NCBI GenBank assembly: GCA_903893805.1
Contig: CAITNM010000020.1
Coordinates: forward strand, 1 to 64,000
Length of the DNA: 64,000 nt
Source: an uncultured Alphaproteobacteria bacterium
Lineage (GTDB): Bacteria > Pseudomonadota > Alphaproteobacteria > Paracaedibacterales > CAITNM01
Direction of reading: 5' to 3'
Shown here: one piece after another, positions 26,801 through 35,754 of the stretch
How the letters are laid out: each line of letters begins with the position of its first letter
Position numbering within the stretch: position 1 is the first letter of the stretch
Made by a program: the position numbers and the translations under genes
The notes under the pieces: model-generated
Seen by the model: the letters and a program-made list of their open reading frames with translations, nothing else
What the model was told of the DNA's origin: nothing
Database searches by the model: none

Positions 26801-27435
26801 GTGAATATATTGACGGAAAATTAGGTGAAATTTTTATTGATATGCACAAAGAAGGTGCTTCATTCCGTTCCTTGATGCATAACTTCGCTATGGCCATTTC
26901 CATTGGCTTGCAGTACGGCGTTCCGTTAGAAGAGTACGTAGAGGCTTTCACATTCACTCGTTTTGAACCATCAGGTATGGTTGAAGGAAACGATTGGGTG
27001 AAAATAGCGACTTCAATATTAGATTACATCTTCCGTGATTTGGCCATTAACTATCTAGGTCGTCATGATCTTGCGCATGTGCAACCAAGTGACCTAACGC
27101 CTGATACTATTGGCGATAGAAGCGACTACATGGTTAATCGTCAAAACGAAAATGAAGAGCCTTTATTAGTTGAAACAACAGTTAGTATTTCCGATGAAAC
27201 TACTTCAATGAGCGGTTATACGGAAAGTGTTGAAATCAAAGCTACAGGTACCTACGGGGCTTCAAACATTGTATCGTATGCATCATCATCAAAGCGAAAA
27301 TCAGAAAAATCTACTCAAGCAAAGCTGCAAGGCTATGAAGGTGATTCATGTGGTGAATGCGGTAACTTTACTATGGTACGCAATGGCACATGCTTAAAAT
27401 GCGTAACATGTGGTTCCACTAGTGGTTGTTCTTAA
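23857..27435 (+). CDS. nrdJ: Vitamin B12-dependent (class II) ribonucleoside-diphosphate reductase
   Basis: 1192 residues from the ATG at 23857 (GAGG 6 nt upstream), the size usual for long alphaproteobacterial NrdJ. Seen: [43 protein letters not shown], the catalytic [56 protein letters not shown], and a C-terminal [22 protein letters not shown] zinc ribbon. It reduces ribonucleotides using adenosylcobalamin, without oxygen need. A cobalamin adenosyltransferase gene lies 0.75 kb downstream. Confidence 0.95.
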   Translation: MKIRRRFTVAGQSPYEGIDFRLTASEIKNPDGSVVFHQENIEVPGHWSQVASDVIAQKYFRKAGIPDDLVTVKEDDVPVWLQRRKAKAGSSVRSERSAKEVFSRLAGTWTYWGWKNGYFDLEEDARTFYDEMQYMLCMQVAAPNSPQWFNTGVYWAYGVDGPAQGHFFVDEKTGQLKQSTSAYERPQPHACFIQSVKDDLVNDGGIMDLWVREARLFKYGSGTGSNFSNLRGFGEKLSGGGYSSGLMSFLRIGDRSAGAIKSGGTTRRAAKMVVLDIDHPDVINFIDWKVIEEQKVAALVTGSKLNQLHLNEIISACINNDLKETDRFDPKTNPALKTTIRAARAVLVPENYIKRAIHMAQLGYTSFPFPSYNTDWDSEAYGTVSGQNSNNTVRVTNTFLESVLENKEWSLTSRTNGEAVKTLPAKELWDKVGFAAWACADPGIQFDTTINEWHTCPNSGRINASNPCSEYMFIDDTACNLASINLVTLYKDGQFDIAAFEHAITLWTVVLEISVLMAQFPSRAIAQLSYDFRTLGLGYGNLGGLLMAMGIAYDSPEGRCIAGTLAAILTGVSYRTSALMAKELGAFPGYAKNKEAMIRVMRNHRRAAYGETKNYEGLSILPVPLRASDCTVPGLIEAACQAWDEAVSYGEQFGYRNAQTTCIAPTGTIGLVMDCDTTGVEPDFALVKFKKLAGGGYFKIINQMVPSALKVLGYTPEQMQEIANYAVGYASLEKAPAINHSTLKAKGFTDKELTAISAVLKAAFDIKFVFNKYTLGEDFCKNTLELTDDQLCDPSFDMLTHIGFSKQDIEDANTYCCGTMTLEGAPHLKIEHLPVFDCANPCGRIGKRFLSFDSHIEMMAAVQPFISGAISKTVNMPAQATVEDCQSAYMKSWRLCLKANALYRDGSKLSQPLSSLSFDADEAEEIAQMPQTQKAQVVAEKIVERIIERVIYESKRQKLPNRRGGYTQKAVVGGHKIYIRTGEYIDGKLGEIFIDMHKEGASFRSLMHNFAMAISIGLQYGVPLEEYVEAFTFTRFEPSGMVEGNDWVKIATSILDYIFRDLAINYLGRHDLAHVQPSDLTPDTIGDRSDYMVNRQNENEEPLLVETTVSISDETTSMSGYTESVEIKATGTYGASNIVSYASSSKRKSEKSTQAKLQGYEGDSCGECGNFTMVRNGTCLKCVTCGSTSGCS

Positions 27436-27447
27436 AACACTGAAGTT

Positions 27448-27474
27448 GAGCCCCGCTAATTGATAGCGGGGCTC
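27448..27474 (+). terminator. Hairpin after nrdJ
   Basis: A perfect 10-bp GC-rich stem (GAGCCCCGCT with AGCGGGGCTC) has a 7-nt loop, 13 nt past the nrdJ stop. No T-run follows directly, so termination may be partial. Confidence 0.55.
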
Positions 27475-27586
27475 ACTCAACGAAACCCAATGAGTTCACG
27501 AGATTTTAAAAAATTGAAAAAAGCTTTCGCTCAATGAATAACTAAATTATGCTGGTACCATTACTCAAGATACTAAAGGAAGATGA

Positions 27587-28183
27587 ATGGAACCGTTAAA
27601 TACTGAATTTATGGTTATTGCAATTGCTTTGTGCACTTATTTTTTTGCGGCAATTCCTTTTGGTTTAGTTTTTGCAAGAATTGCGGGCCTTGGGGACATT
27701 AGAAATATTGGCTCAGGAAATATTGGTGCAACTAATGTTTTGCGTACCGGCAATAAAAAAATTGCAGCTCTGACATTAGTTTTTGATGCGTTAAAGGGTA
27801 CTGTAGCGGTATTAATAAGTTCTTATTTTATTCCAGGTCATGAATATGCGATTGGATTTTTGGCAATTTTTGCTCATATTTTCCCGGTGTATTTGAAATT
27901 TAAGGGTGGCAAAGGAGCTGCAACAACTTTAGGGGTTTATTTAGCGTGGAGCCCAAGCTTTGGACTGTTGGTCTTGGCAACTTGGTTGATTACCGCAAAG
28001 CTGTTTAAAGTATCTTCTCTATCGGCACTTGTAGCAGCTGTGTCGGCACCATTTTTTGCCTATTTTCTGGGAGTTAACTCAGCAGTAATTCCATTTACTG
28101 CCTTAATTGCAGTAACTCTTTTGTATACGCATCGCGATAATATAAAAAGACTTGTTAACAAACAAGAATCAATTATTTCATAA
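27587..28183 (+). CDS. plsY: Acyl-phosphate glycerol-3-phosphate acyltransferase PlsY
   Basis: 198 residues, five to six membrane helices. The three PlsY motifs are visible: IRNIGSGNIGATNVLR, HIFPVYLKFKGGKGAATTLGV, and the C-terminal YTHRDNIKRL. PlsY transfers the acyl group from acyl phosphate to glycerol-3-phosphate at the inner membrane, the first step of phospholipid synthesis; gpsA elsewhere in the window supplies the glycerol phosphate. AAGGA precedes the ATG. The next gene starts 3 nt after its stop. Confidence 0.93.
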   Translation: MEPLNTEFMVIAIALCTYFFAAIPFGLVFARIAGLGDIRNIGSGNIGATNVLRTGNKKIAALTLVFDALKGTVAVLISSYFIPGHEYAIGFLAIFAHIFPVYLKFKGGKGAATTLGVYLAWSPSFGLLVLATWLITAKLFKVSSLSALVAAVSAPFFAYFLGVNSAVIPFTALIAVTLLYTHRDNIKRLVNKQESIIS

Positions 28184-28186
28184 AAC

Positions 28187-28735
28187 ATGGTTCAGCTTAC
28201 ACACATTTACACACGGTCTGGCGATAAGGGAAGGACTTCTCTTGGCGATGGAACAAGGCGAAAAAAATCTGATGTTCGTTTTGAAACCATTGGTAACGTT
28301 GATGAGGTTAATGCCTATTGCGGGTTGATCGCGGTGGAGTTACCAGCAGGGCTTCAAAAACTAATTACGCATATCCAAAATGATTTATTTGATTTAGGGG
28401 CTGACTTGGCTGTTCCTCAAGGGGAAGCACTACGTATTTGCAATAACCATGTAGAGTTTTTGGAAAAACAAATTGATGTATTTAATGATGCTTTGAACCC
28501 TTTAGATTCCTTTGTGCTTCCAGGAGGTACCAAAGCTAGTGCTTTAATGCATGTAGCAAGGACAGTTGTGAGAAGAGCTGAACGAAGTATGGTGCTTTTG
28601 AATGAATACGAACTTGTTAACGGTAATGCATTAAAATATTTGAATCGGCTGTCTGACCTATTATTTGTTTTATGCCGTCACTTGAATGACAATGGGAAGC
28701 TAGATGTGCTCTGGGTTCCAGGGGCTAATAGGTAA
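28187..28735 (+). CDS. PduO-type ATP:cob(I)alamin adenosyltransferase
   Basis: 182 residues. ATP-binding N-terminal TRSGDKGRTSLGDG, NVDEVNAYCGL, QNDLFDLGADLA, FVLPGG and the VARTVVRRAERSM helix are all as in PduO-type enzymes. It converts cobalamin to adenosylcobalamin. The obvious consumer here is the class II ribonucleotide reductase encoded just upstream. Probably co-transcribed with plsY. No cobalamin biosynthesis genes are in the window. Confidence 0.92.
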   Translation: MVQLTHIYTRSGDKGRTSLGDGTRRKKSDVRFETIGNVDEVNAYCGLIAVELPAGLQKLITHIQNDLFDLGADLAVPQGEALRICNNHVEFLEKQIDVFNDALNPLDSFVLPGGTKASALMHVARTVVRRAERSMVLLNEYELVNGNALKYLNRLSDLLFVLCRHLNDNGKLDVLWVPGANR

Positions 28736-28768
28736 AATCTAAAATAGGGTTTTTCACTTATATTTAAG

Positions 28769-28845
28769 TGGTCGGGACGAGAGGATTTGAACCTCCGGCA
28801 TCCAGTACCCAAAACTGGCGCGCTACCAGGCTGCGCTACGTCCCG
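28769..28845 (-). tRNA. tRNA-Pro(TGG)
   Basis: A 77-nt cloverleaf: acceptor CGGGACG/CGTCCCG, anticodon loop TTTTGGG with TGG, T-arm GGTTCAAATCC, and encoded CCA. Lies between two plus-strand genes. Confidence 0.95.
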
Positions 28846-28894
28846 AACAGTCTATACAGTATCTAAAAAAAAGTAGATTGCCAAGAGGAATCCT

Positions 28895-29680
28895 TTGAAT
28901 ATGGTAAAAAAACAAGTAATAGATCAAAAATGTACCATTGGATTGTATGGAGATGCAGGCGTTTCGCCTAATAGTTTTTTTCAGCTTAAAAAGCTTTTAA
29001 GTCCTTATTACGCCATTGTAAAAATTAAAGCTACTGACATTATTTCCAAAAATTGGCCTGGCAATATGAGAGCGTTAGTTATGCCAGGTGGGGTTGATAC
29101 TCTTTACCATCAAAAGTTACAAGGTATAGGATGCGCCAATATTAAAGCATTTGTTGAAACAGGAGGTGCCTACGTTGGTATATGCGCGGGAAGCTATTTT
29201 GCAGGCCAATGCGGGTATTTCACATATGCAGATGGAAAAATTATTAACGAAGGACGCGATTTAGGTTTTTTTAAAGGGCGAGTTATTGGGCCTGCTTTTG
29301 GCACTTATATTGAAGAAGGTCATATAAGCGCAAGACTTGTCTCAATCACTCTAGGTGGTGGTTCTACTTACCAAGCATATTTCAATGGTGGCGGATTTTT
29401 TGAAAATGCCAAAGAAGATGAAATATTGGGTGTATACCAAGAGACCGATCAACCTATGGCTATTCAATGCAAAATAGGGAAGGGCCACGCATTCTTATGT
29501 GCTATACATCCAGAATATGATCAAGAATTTTTAATGAAAGAAATATGTTTAAAAGTTAAAGGAGAAAAGGGTCTTGAACAAATAGTTAGAGAAGGTGGTC
29601 CATGCATGCAAGTAAAAGTTTGGTTTTTAAAAAAATTAGAAGCGGTTGTTTCAAATGCCAAGTGTGCTAATATCCTTTAA
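28895..29680 (+). CDS. BPL_N-domain (glutamine-amidotransferase-like) protein
   Basis: 261 residues. AGAGGA 5 nt before the TTG supports TTG as start; an ATG follows two codons later. The fold resembles class I glutamine amidotransferases: IGLYGDAGVSP, ALVMPGGVD, a nucleophile elbow YVGICAGSYFA, a later YFNGGGFF and AIHPEYD. This is the biotin-protein-ligase N-terminal type domain found alone in many bacteria; no ligase catalytic domain is attached. Role unknown. Followed closely by znuA. Confidence 0.7.
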   Translation: MNMVKKQVIDQKCTIGLYGDAGVSPNSFFQLKKLLSPYYAIVKIKATDIISKNWPGNMRALVMPGGVDTLYHQKLQGIGCANIKAFVETGGAYVGICAGSYFAGQCGYFTYADGKIINEGRDLGFFKGRVIGPAFGTYIEEGHISARLVSITLGGGSTYQAYFNGGGFFENAKEDEILGVYQETDQPMAIQCKIGKGHAFLCAIHPEYDQEFLMKEICLKVKGEKGLEQIVREGGPCMQVKVWFLKKLEAVVSNAKCANIL

Positions 29681-29702
29681 AGTCAGCATTTGAAAGGTAT
29701 TC

Positions 29703-30668
29703 ATGAGGAAAAAACTAGTATTTTTAGCTGTTGGTGTTGTTGCCGCTGTTTTATTTTTCAACGCCTCTTCCACAAAAGCAACCAATGACGAAATTGTTGT
29801 TTCGATAAAGCCTTTGCACAGTTTAGTTTGCGCGCTTGCCAAAGGCGTTACAAATCCTACGTTATTGTTAGATGGAAATTCCTCACCGCACCACGTTCAG
29901 TTGGTGCCATCACAAGTGCAGGCTATGCAAAATGCAAAAATACTAATTTGGGTTGGTCCTGCTTATGAACGGCCGCTCTTTAAACACGTGAAACAGCTGG
30001 AAAACAATGTTTTAACATTACAAGATGATTCATCAATTAAACTGAAACCGCTTCGCTCAGGAACGTTTTGGGATGAAAAATCATGTTGTGCTCATGATTA
30101 CCACGAAGATCACCACCACCATGACCATGAAAAAAAATCTGATGCGACCAATCTAGATGGGCATATATGGTTAGATCCTTTAATGATGACACAAGTGGTG
30201 GGTGTTGTTTTGCAGCATTTAAAAAAACTATACCCAAATCATCAAGGGTTATTAAGCAGAAATGCAAATGATTATAAGAAACGCCTAGAGTCCCTACATC
30301 AAGATTTATTAAAGAAAATGGAGGCTTACAAAGGTCAAACGTACATCATTCAGCACGATGGCAATCAATACTTTGATAAAGCTTATGGAGTGAAAACAAT
30401 CGCAACTATTTCAATTGATCCAAACGTTCCACCAAGTGCTGGGCACATGTTGAAAATTCGTAAAGCCATTGGCGATGGAAAAATTCATCCCAAGTGCTTG
30501 TATGCGGAACAGCAAATGGACGGTGCGTTGGCCAGAAGTTACGCTAACACGCTGAAGCTATCATTCGCTATTGTTGATTATTTAGGGGCAGATATCCCTG
30601 CAGGGGAAGATGCTTACGAAGCGCTAATGAACGCGTATGTAAACGCATTCATTGAAGGAATTAAATAA
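29703..30668 (+). CDS. znuA: Zinc ABC transporter substrate-binding protein ZnuA
   Basis: 321 residues, signal peptide 1-26 (MRKKLVFLAVGVVAAVLFFNASSTKA). Metal-site residues: SIKPLHSLV, SPHHVQLVPSQ, DGHIWLDP, and IIQHDGNQYF with a later TISIDPNVPPSAGH. The His-rich loop HEDHHHHDHEKK (about 131-142) marks the zinc subgroup of cluster 9 proteins. znuB and znuC are not adjacent. AAAGG precedes the ATG. Confidence 0.9.
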   Translation: MRKKLVFLAVGVVAAVLFFNASSTKATNDEIVVSIKPLHSLVCALAKGVTNPTLLLDGNSSPHHVQLVPSQVQAMQNAKILIWVGPAYERPLFKHVKQLENNVLTLQDDSSIKLKPLRSGTFWDEKSCCAHDYHEDHHHHDHEKKSDATNLDGHIWLDPLMMTQVVGVVLQHLKKLYPNHQGLLSRNANDYKKRLESLHQDLLKKMEAYKGQTYIIQHDGNQYFDKAYGVKTIATISIDPNVPPSAGHMLKIRKAIGDGKIHPKCLYAEQQMDGALARSYANTLKLSFAIVDYLGADIPAGEDAYEALMNAYVNAFIEGIK

Positions 30669-30677
30669 AACATAGAG

Positions 30678-30754
30678 TGGTGGGCCCGACAGGACTCGAA
30701 CCTGTGACATCCCCGTTATGAGCGGGGGGTTCTAACCAACTGAACTACAGGCCC
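30678..30754 (-). tRNA. tRNA-Ile2(CAT), lysidine type
   Basis: 77 nt with encoded CCA. Acceptor GGGCCTG/CGGGCCC; anticodon loop CTCATAA. The overall sequence resembles tRNA-Ile(CAU), whose C34 is changed to lysidine by TilS to read AUA, more than initiator or elongator tRNA-Met. The identity between these is from resemblance. Confidence 0.85.
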
Positions 30755-30910
30755 AACGTAAGAAATATGCCCCAAATCAGCGTGTTGGTCAATATTTGTG
30801 TGATCGTGCAGGCGAATTTATTTTTAGCTGAATGCCTTGCGTATTTAAAAAACTCCAGGAAATTAGAAACATTTAGCCCCTTGCATTTATAGGTGGTTGC
30901 GATAGGGTAT

Positions 30911-30930
30911 AAGCACTTTATTTAGTGCTT
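30911..30930 (+). promoter_or_regulatory. Perfect hairpin just before the polA start
   Basis: AAGCACT-TTATTT-AGTGCTT lies 7 nt before the polA GTG and is followed at once by TATAAT (30930-30935). There is no Shine-Dalgarno sequence between it and the start. Confidence 0.45.
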
Positions 30931-30937
30931 ATAATCA

Positions 30938-33625
30938 GTGACCCTGCATCTTGTTGATGGCTCCGGCTATATTTTTCGTGCGTATTATGCATTGCCTCCG
31001 CTGACTAGTCCCAGCGGTGTGCCAGTGGGTGCTGTATATGGTTTTTGCAATATGCTGCATCGACTTATCGAAAAAGTTGATGGCAATCGCTTATTGGTTA
31101 TTTTTGATGCGGGTCGTAAAACTTTTCGCCAAGATATTTATCCAGAATACAAAGCCCACAGACCACCACCGCCAGATGATTTAATTCCTCAATTTTCACT
31201 TATTCGTCAGGCTTGTATTGCGTTTGGTGTACCAATGGTTGAATTGCCAGGTTTTGAAGCAGATGACTTAATAGCAGCTTACGCTAAAGCTTGTATTGCC
31301 AAGGGCGATAAGACTCAAATTATTTCAGCTGATAAAGACCTTATGCAGTTGCTGCGTCCAGGCGTTACCATGTGGGACCCCATGAAAAATAAACCGATTG
31401 ATGAACAGGTCGTGTTTGAAAAATTTGGGGTGACCCCGGATAAAGTTATTGATGTGCAGGCTTTGTGCGGTGATAGCAGTGACAATATTCCGGGTGTTCC
31501 AGGTTTTGGCCCAAAGACAGCGGCGGAACTTATTCAAACCTTTGGAAGTTTAGAAAATCTGTTAGAGAAAATTTCAGAAATTAAACAGCCACGTCGCCGC
31601 GATCTGCTAACAGAACATGCTGAGCTTGCCCGTATATCGAAAAAATTAGTCACATTAGATGAGAACGCGCCATTGCCCGTTGCTTATAGCGAAATTGCAC
31701 CGGTTGAAAGAAAATTTGAACAGCGTGATTGCTTTTTAAAAGAGCTTGGCTTTTTAAGCTTAATGAAGCGTTTACAAATGGCAGATGGTTATTTTGAAGC
31801 ATCTAAAACAATAGCTCAACCTGTTGATTACACATGCATCACCGATATTGATACGTTAAAGCAGTGGATCGATGAAGCGACCTCCGTTGGAAAAGTTGTG
31901 ATTGATTGTGAAACAACATCGCTTAATGCCATGCAGGCAAAGCTTGTGGGGTTATCTTTAGGCATTCCAACTGATTCTGGTTACAAAGCTGCTTATGTGC
32001 CCTTTGCTCATCAAACAGAAGGGCGTCAAATTCCTCTTGATGCAGCAAAAACGTTGCTACAACCTTTTCTGGAAAACGCTGCCATTTTGAAAATCGGGCA
32101 TAATTTGAAATATGACCTGTTAGTACTTCGTCAACACGGATTTGAAGTGAATACGCTCGATGACACAATGTTGATGTCTTATGTTTTGCACGGTGGTGAG
32201 CATGGCCATGGAATGGACGAATTAGCCCTTAAATATTTAAACAGAACCACTATCACGTTTACTGATGTAGCCGGTAAAGGCAAGGCGCAAAAAACCTTAG
32301 ATATGGTTGAAATTCCAATTGCTACAACTTATGCAGCAGAAGACGCAGAAATAACTGGGTTGCTGTGTAACACATTCAAGCCTGAACTTAGCAAAAACCA
32401 AGTAAGTGTTGTCTATGAATTAACCGAACGTCCGCTAATCCCCGTTATTGTTTCTATGGAAGAAGCTGGTGTGTGTGTAGATTCAAACTGGCTAAAGCAT
32501 TTAGGGCAAGATTTTTCTAAACGCATGGTAGACTTAACGCAAGAAATTTATACCCTTGCAGATTGCGAATTCAACATTGCATCACCGGCGCAGCTTGGGG
32601 AAATTTTATTTGATAAGCAAAAACTGCCAGGCGCTAAAAAAACTAAAACAGGTGCCTATAGTACCGATGTAGACGTTCTAGAAAAGCTTGTTGCACAAGG
32701 ACATGCATTGCCTGAAAAAGTATTAGCATGGCGCGGACTTGCTAAGTTAAATTCTACCTATGTTGAAGGCTTGCTAAACGCAATCAACCCAACCACTGGT
32801 CGTGTGCATACCAGTTATTCCATGGTGGGTGCGGCTACTGGCAGATTGTCATCATCTGATCCAAATTTACAAAATATTCCTATTAAAAATGAAGATGGAC
32901 GAAAAATTCGTCAGGCATTTATTGCAAAGCCTGGTCACAAGCTTGTAAGCCTTGATTATTCGCAAATTGAATTACGGCTCTTGGCACATTTTGCTGATGT
33001 ACCAACATTACAGCAGGCATTTTTAAATGGGGAAGATATTCACACCCGCACTGCATCAGATGTGTTTGGGGTGTCTATGACTCACGTTACGCCACAGCTT
33101 CGTAGGCGTGCTAAGGTTGTGAACTTTGGTATCATCTACGGTATTAGCGCATTTGGTCTGGCAAGACAGCTTGGTGCTTCTAACCAAGAAGCTAGTCAAA
33201 TGATCAACGCATATTTTGCGCGTTATCCAGGTATTGATGCGTACATTCGAAGTTACCATCGACAAGCGCGCGAACAAGGTTACGTTACAACCCTTATGAG
33301 TCGTAAAATTCATACTCCAGGAATTCTTGATAAAAATGGTATGGTTCGTCAGTTTGCTGAACGTCAGGCAATTAATGCGCCGTTGCAGGGTAGTAATGCA
33401 GACATTATCAAAAGGGCGATGATCAAAATTCATGGATTTTTAAAAACGTCCTCAACAAAATTATTGCTGCAAGTGCATGATGAATTGATTTTTGAAATAC
33501 CCAATCAAGACGTGGCAGATGTGGCACCTAAATTAAAAGAAATGATGGAAAATATTGTGCAACTGAAAGTTCCACTAGTTGTTGATATTGGCACTGGTGA
33601 TAATTGGGACGCTGCTCATGGGTGA
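30938..33625 (+). CDS. polA: DNA polymerase I
   Basis: 895 residues, GTG start. Three domains: 5'-3' nuclease (LVDGSGYIFRAYYALPP, FEADDLIAAYA, GDSSDNIPGVPGFGPKTA), 3'-5' exonuclease with its acidic residues kept (VIDCETTSLNAM, KIGHNLKYDL, YAAEDAEIT), and the polymerase (SSDPNLQNIPI, LVSLDYSQIELRLLAH, RRRAKVVNFGIIYG, LLQVHDELIFE). All key motifs are intact, so it is predicted proofreading-proficient. It fills gaps and removes RNA primers. A hairpin precedes the start. Confidence 0.95.
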   Translation: MTLHLVDGSGYIFRAYYALPPLTSPSGVPVGAVYGFCNMLHRLIEKVDGNRLLVIFDAGRKTFRQDIYPEYKAHRPPPPDDLIPQFSLIRQACIAFGVPMVELPGFEADDLIAAYAKACIAKGDKTQIISADKDLMQLLRPGVTMWDPMKNKPIDEQVVFEKFGVTPDKVIDVQALCGDSSDNIPGVPGFGPKTAAELIQTFGSLENLLEKISEIKQPRRRDLLTEHAELARISKKLVTLDENAPLPVAYSEIAPVERKFEQRDCFLKELGFLSLMKRLQMADGYFEASKTIAQPVDYTCITDIDTLKQWIDEATSVGKVVIDCETTSLNAMQAKLVGLSLGIPTDSGYKAAYVPFAHQTEGRQIPLDAAKTLLQPFLENAAILKIGHNLKYDLLVLRQHGFEVNTLDDTMLMSYVLHGGEHGHGMDELALKYLNRTTITFTDVAGKGKAQKTLDMVEIPIATTYAAEDAEITGLLCNTFKPELSKNQVSVVYELTERPLIPVIVSMEEAGVCVDSNWLKHLGQDFSKRMVDLTQEIYTLADCEFNIASPAQLGEILFDKQKLPGAKKTKTGAYSTDVDVLEKLVAQGHALPEKVLAWRGLAKLNSTYVEGLLNAINPTTGRVHTSYSMVGAATGRLSSSDPNLQNIPIKNEDGRKIRQAFIAKPGHKLVSLDYSQIELRLLAHFADVPTLQQAFLNGEDIHTRTASDVFGVSMTHVTPQLRRRAKVVNFGIIYGISAFGLARQLGASNQEASQMINAYFARYPGIDAYIRSYHRQAREQGYVTTLMSRKIHTPGILDKNGMVRQFAERQAINAPLQGSNADIIKRAMIKIHGFLKTSSTKLLLQVHDELIFEIPNQDVADVAPKLKEMMENIVQLKVPLVVDIGTGDNWDAAHG

Positions 33626-33666
33626 GATGAAAAATTGGGGGGCATGCCACCGATATTTTATGATTT

Positions 33667-34236
33667 CTAATGTATTTTCTGCCGTTCTTTTGTATAAATA
33701 TACACGGTGGAACCAGGTTCAATTGGATTTTCCTTCTTTATAAATCCATGTTTTTTATACCACATACCTAAATGTGGCTTCCAGTCACATGCTTCCAGTT
33801 TAAAACAATCAAACCCACCTTTTGACTCATAAAAATCCAAAAAAGTCTTCATAGCCTGGGTACCTATGCCACCTTCACGGTAGGTTTCATCTATCTGAAT
33901 ATGATGTAAGCGAACATAAGTGCCAAAATTGATGCCTAAATCTTGATAGTATTTATTCTCATCGGACTGAGGGCCTTTTACCTGTACAGACATCATGCCA
34001 ACTTTTACCCATTCGTTTTCTTGAAAAAAATCGATCCTAAAACAGGTCTGACGCTCGTCGTTTCTTGAATCAACGTCATCCCAAGTGTATACTAAACGGG
34101 TTGTTGCAGGGCCAAAATGCAAACTTTCATTTAGAGAAATGCCAGGAAAATCTTGAGTTGCAGAATTGGCCTCACAGAAAATTACCAGCGCTAAAAAACT
34201 TAAGCACTGTAGTTTTTTTAGAATTGTTAAAAACAT
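33667..34236 (-). CDS. Exported GNAT-family acetyltransferase-like protein
   Basis: 189 residues. Residues 1-25 (MFLTILKKLQCLSFLALVIFCEANS) are a Sec signal peptide. The GNAT acetyl-CoA loop is in LHHIQIDETYREGGIGTQAMKTFLDF, followed by FDCFKLEACDWKPHLGMWYKKHGF, the usual beta5-alpha4 end of the fold. Acceptor unknown. A signal peptide on an acetyl-CoA enzyme is unusual and suggests activity outside the bacterial cytoplasm, where a host could supply acetyl-CoA; this is inference. Confidence 0.6.
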   Translation of the reverse strand: MFLTILKKLQCLSFLALVIFCEANSATQDFPGISLNESLHFGPATTRLVYTWDDVDSRNDERQTCFRIDFFQENEWVKVGMMSVQVKGPQSDENKYYQDLGINFGTYVRLHHIQIDETYREGGIGTQAMKTFLDFYESKGGFDCFKLEACDWKPHLGMWYKKHGFIKKENPIEPGSTVYIYTKERQKIH

Positions 34237-34436
34237 GATTTCCTTTCCTAAATTTTATTTTATGAAATATAAGTACCTTAATGAATTATAAAAATCAATA
34301 TAAATAAAAATAGTTCAGTTTAATTATTTCTTAAATTGAATTCTCAAGCGCCTGCTGATGTATTTCAAGATTTTCTCTAGCTTATCAAGTCTACTCCTTG
34401 TAATCTTTATCTTGTGAAACAGCGCTTAACAACTCC

Positions 34437-35549
34437 GTGACCCATCATGAAATCTCCCTCTATATACACTGGCCGTTTTGCTTATCAAAATGCCCTTACT
34501 GTGATTTCAACAGCCACGTGCGTGAAACGTACGGCGAAAAAGAATGGCAGCAAGCGCTGTGTGCAGAACTTCAACGTGTTCGTGAATGGATTGGCCCTAG
34601 GCTGTTAACGACTGTTTTTTTCGGTGGTGGCACACCATCACTTATGCAACCACAAACTGTTGAAGCTATTATCACTGAGGCGTGCAAATTATGGTTCACC
34701 TCTCCTGGCCTTGAAATTACTTTAGAGGCAAACCCCAATAGCGTTGAAGTGGAAAAATTTCAACAGCTGGCTCAAGCAGGCGTAAACCGTATTTCTATCG
34801 GGGTGCAGTCACTACGTCCCGAACGTTTACAAAATCTGGGCAGAAAACACAGCGTTGAAGAAGCAATTAAGGCCATTCACACAGCCCAATCAACATTTAA
34901 GCGTGTTAGTTTTGACTTGATTTATGCAACACCCGGTCATACTCCAGATGAATGGCAGACAGAGCTTGAACAGGCATTGGCTTTTGGCACTGAGCATTTA
35001 TCGTTGTATCAGCTAACTATTGAACCAAATACAGCATTTGAACGTCTACATGCCCAAGGAACCCTGATTTTGCCTGTTGATGACTTGGCAGCAGATATGT
35101 ATGAACTAACAAATTCATTATGCGCAGCCCAGGGTTTGCAAGCATATGAAGTTTCAAACTATGCAAAACCAGGCGCTGAGTGTCAGCATAATTTAACCTA
35201 TTGGCGTTATGGAGAATACATAGGCGTTGGTCCTGGTGCTCATGGGCGGGTGGCAGTAAATGGAAAATATTTAGCAACTAAACAATTCCGCACACCAGAG
35301 CGTTGGTTGAAAGAGTCCATTCGTGACGAAGAATGCCTGGAACTATCGGCAGATGAGCAAGAACAAGAACGAATACTCATGGGTCTGCGTACAACCGAAG
35401 GTATTGCTTGGAATAAGCCTATAACGAATGAAATTCAAACCCTTATCAACGAAGATTTTTTAACACACGCGAACAGTAAACTAACTGCAACAGCAAAAGG
35501 GCGTTTAGCCCTGCAGGCAGTTCTGCGCTATGGTTTTATGGATTCTTAA
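34437..35549 (+). CDS. hemW: HemW-like radical SAM protein (heme chaperone)
   Basis: 370 residues, GTG start. The N-terminal radical SAM cluster CLSKCPYCDF is preceded by YIHWPFC; TVFFGGGTPSL, EANPNSVE, RISIGVQSL, SFDLIYATPG, and the HemW-side NLTYWRYGEYIGVGPGAHG follow. This protein class was long called oxygen-independent coproporphyrinogen oxidase; E. coli HemW binds heme and delivers it to respiratory enzymes. The lack of the extra HemN N-terminal region supports HemW. The 34237-34436 gap upstream holds no gene. Confidence 0.88.
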   Translation: MTHHEISLYIHWPFCLSKCPYCDFNSHVRETYGEKEWQQALCAELQRVREWIGPRLLTTVFFGGGTPSLMQPQTVEAIITEACKLWFTSPGLEITLEANPNSVEVEKFQQLAQAGVNRISIGVQSLRPERLQNLGRKHSVEEAIKAIHTAQSTFKRVSFDLIYATPGHTPDEWQTELEQALAFGTEHLSLYQLTIEPNTAFERLHAQGTLILPVDDLAADMYELTNSLCAAQGLQAYEVSNYAKPGAECQHNLTYWRYGEYIGVGPGAHGRVAVNGKYLATKQFRTPERWLKESIRDEECLELSADEQEQERILMGLRTTEGIAWNKPITNEIQTLINEDFLTHANSKLTATAKGRLALQAVLRYGFMDS

Positions 35550-35599
35550 TCCTTGCCTATCTGTTTGTGTCCTATATTTTTTTCAGTAAACTCAAATAT

Positions 35600-35673
35600 T
35601 GGCTGGGGGACCTGGATTCGAACCAGAGTTGCCCGGTCCAGAGCCGGGAGTTCTACCGCTAAACTATCCCCCA
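35600..35673 (-). tRNA. tRNA-Gln(CTG)
   Basis: 74 nt with encoded CCA. Acceptor TGGGGGA/TCCCCCA, anticodon loop CTCTGGA with CTG, T-arm GGTTCGAATCC. Decodes CAG. Confidence 0.93.
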
Positions 35674-35754
35674 ACGATACACATTCATGACTACCATAAT
35701 ATGGTGATTGAGTGTAAGGTATAAAAAAAAGCAATTATAAAAAGAAATGCAGAA

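Noticed and set aside
30678-30754. tRNA-Met from the CAT anticodon
   Set aside because: Acceptor and arms look like tRNA-Ile2 (lysidine) and lack the initiator features; kept as Ile2 with some doubt.
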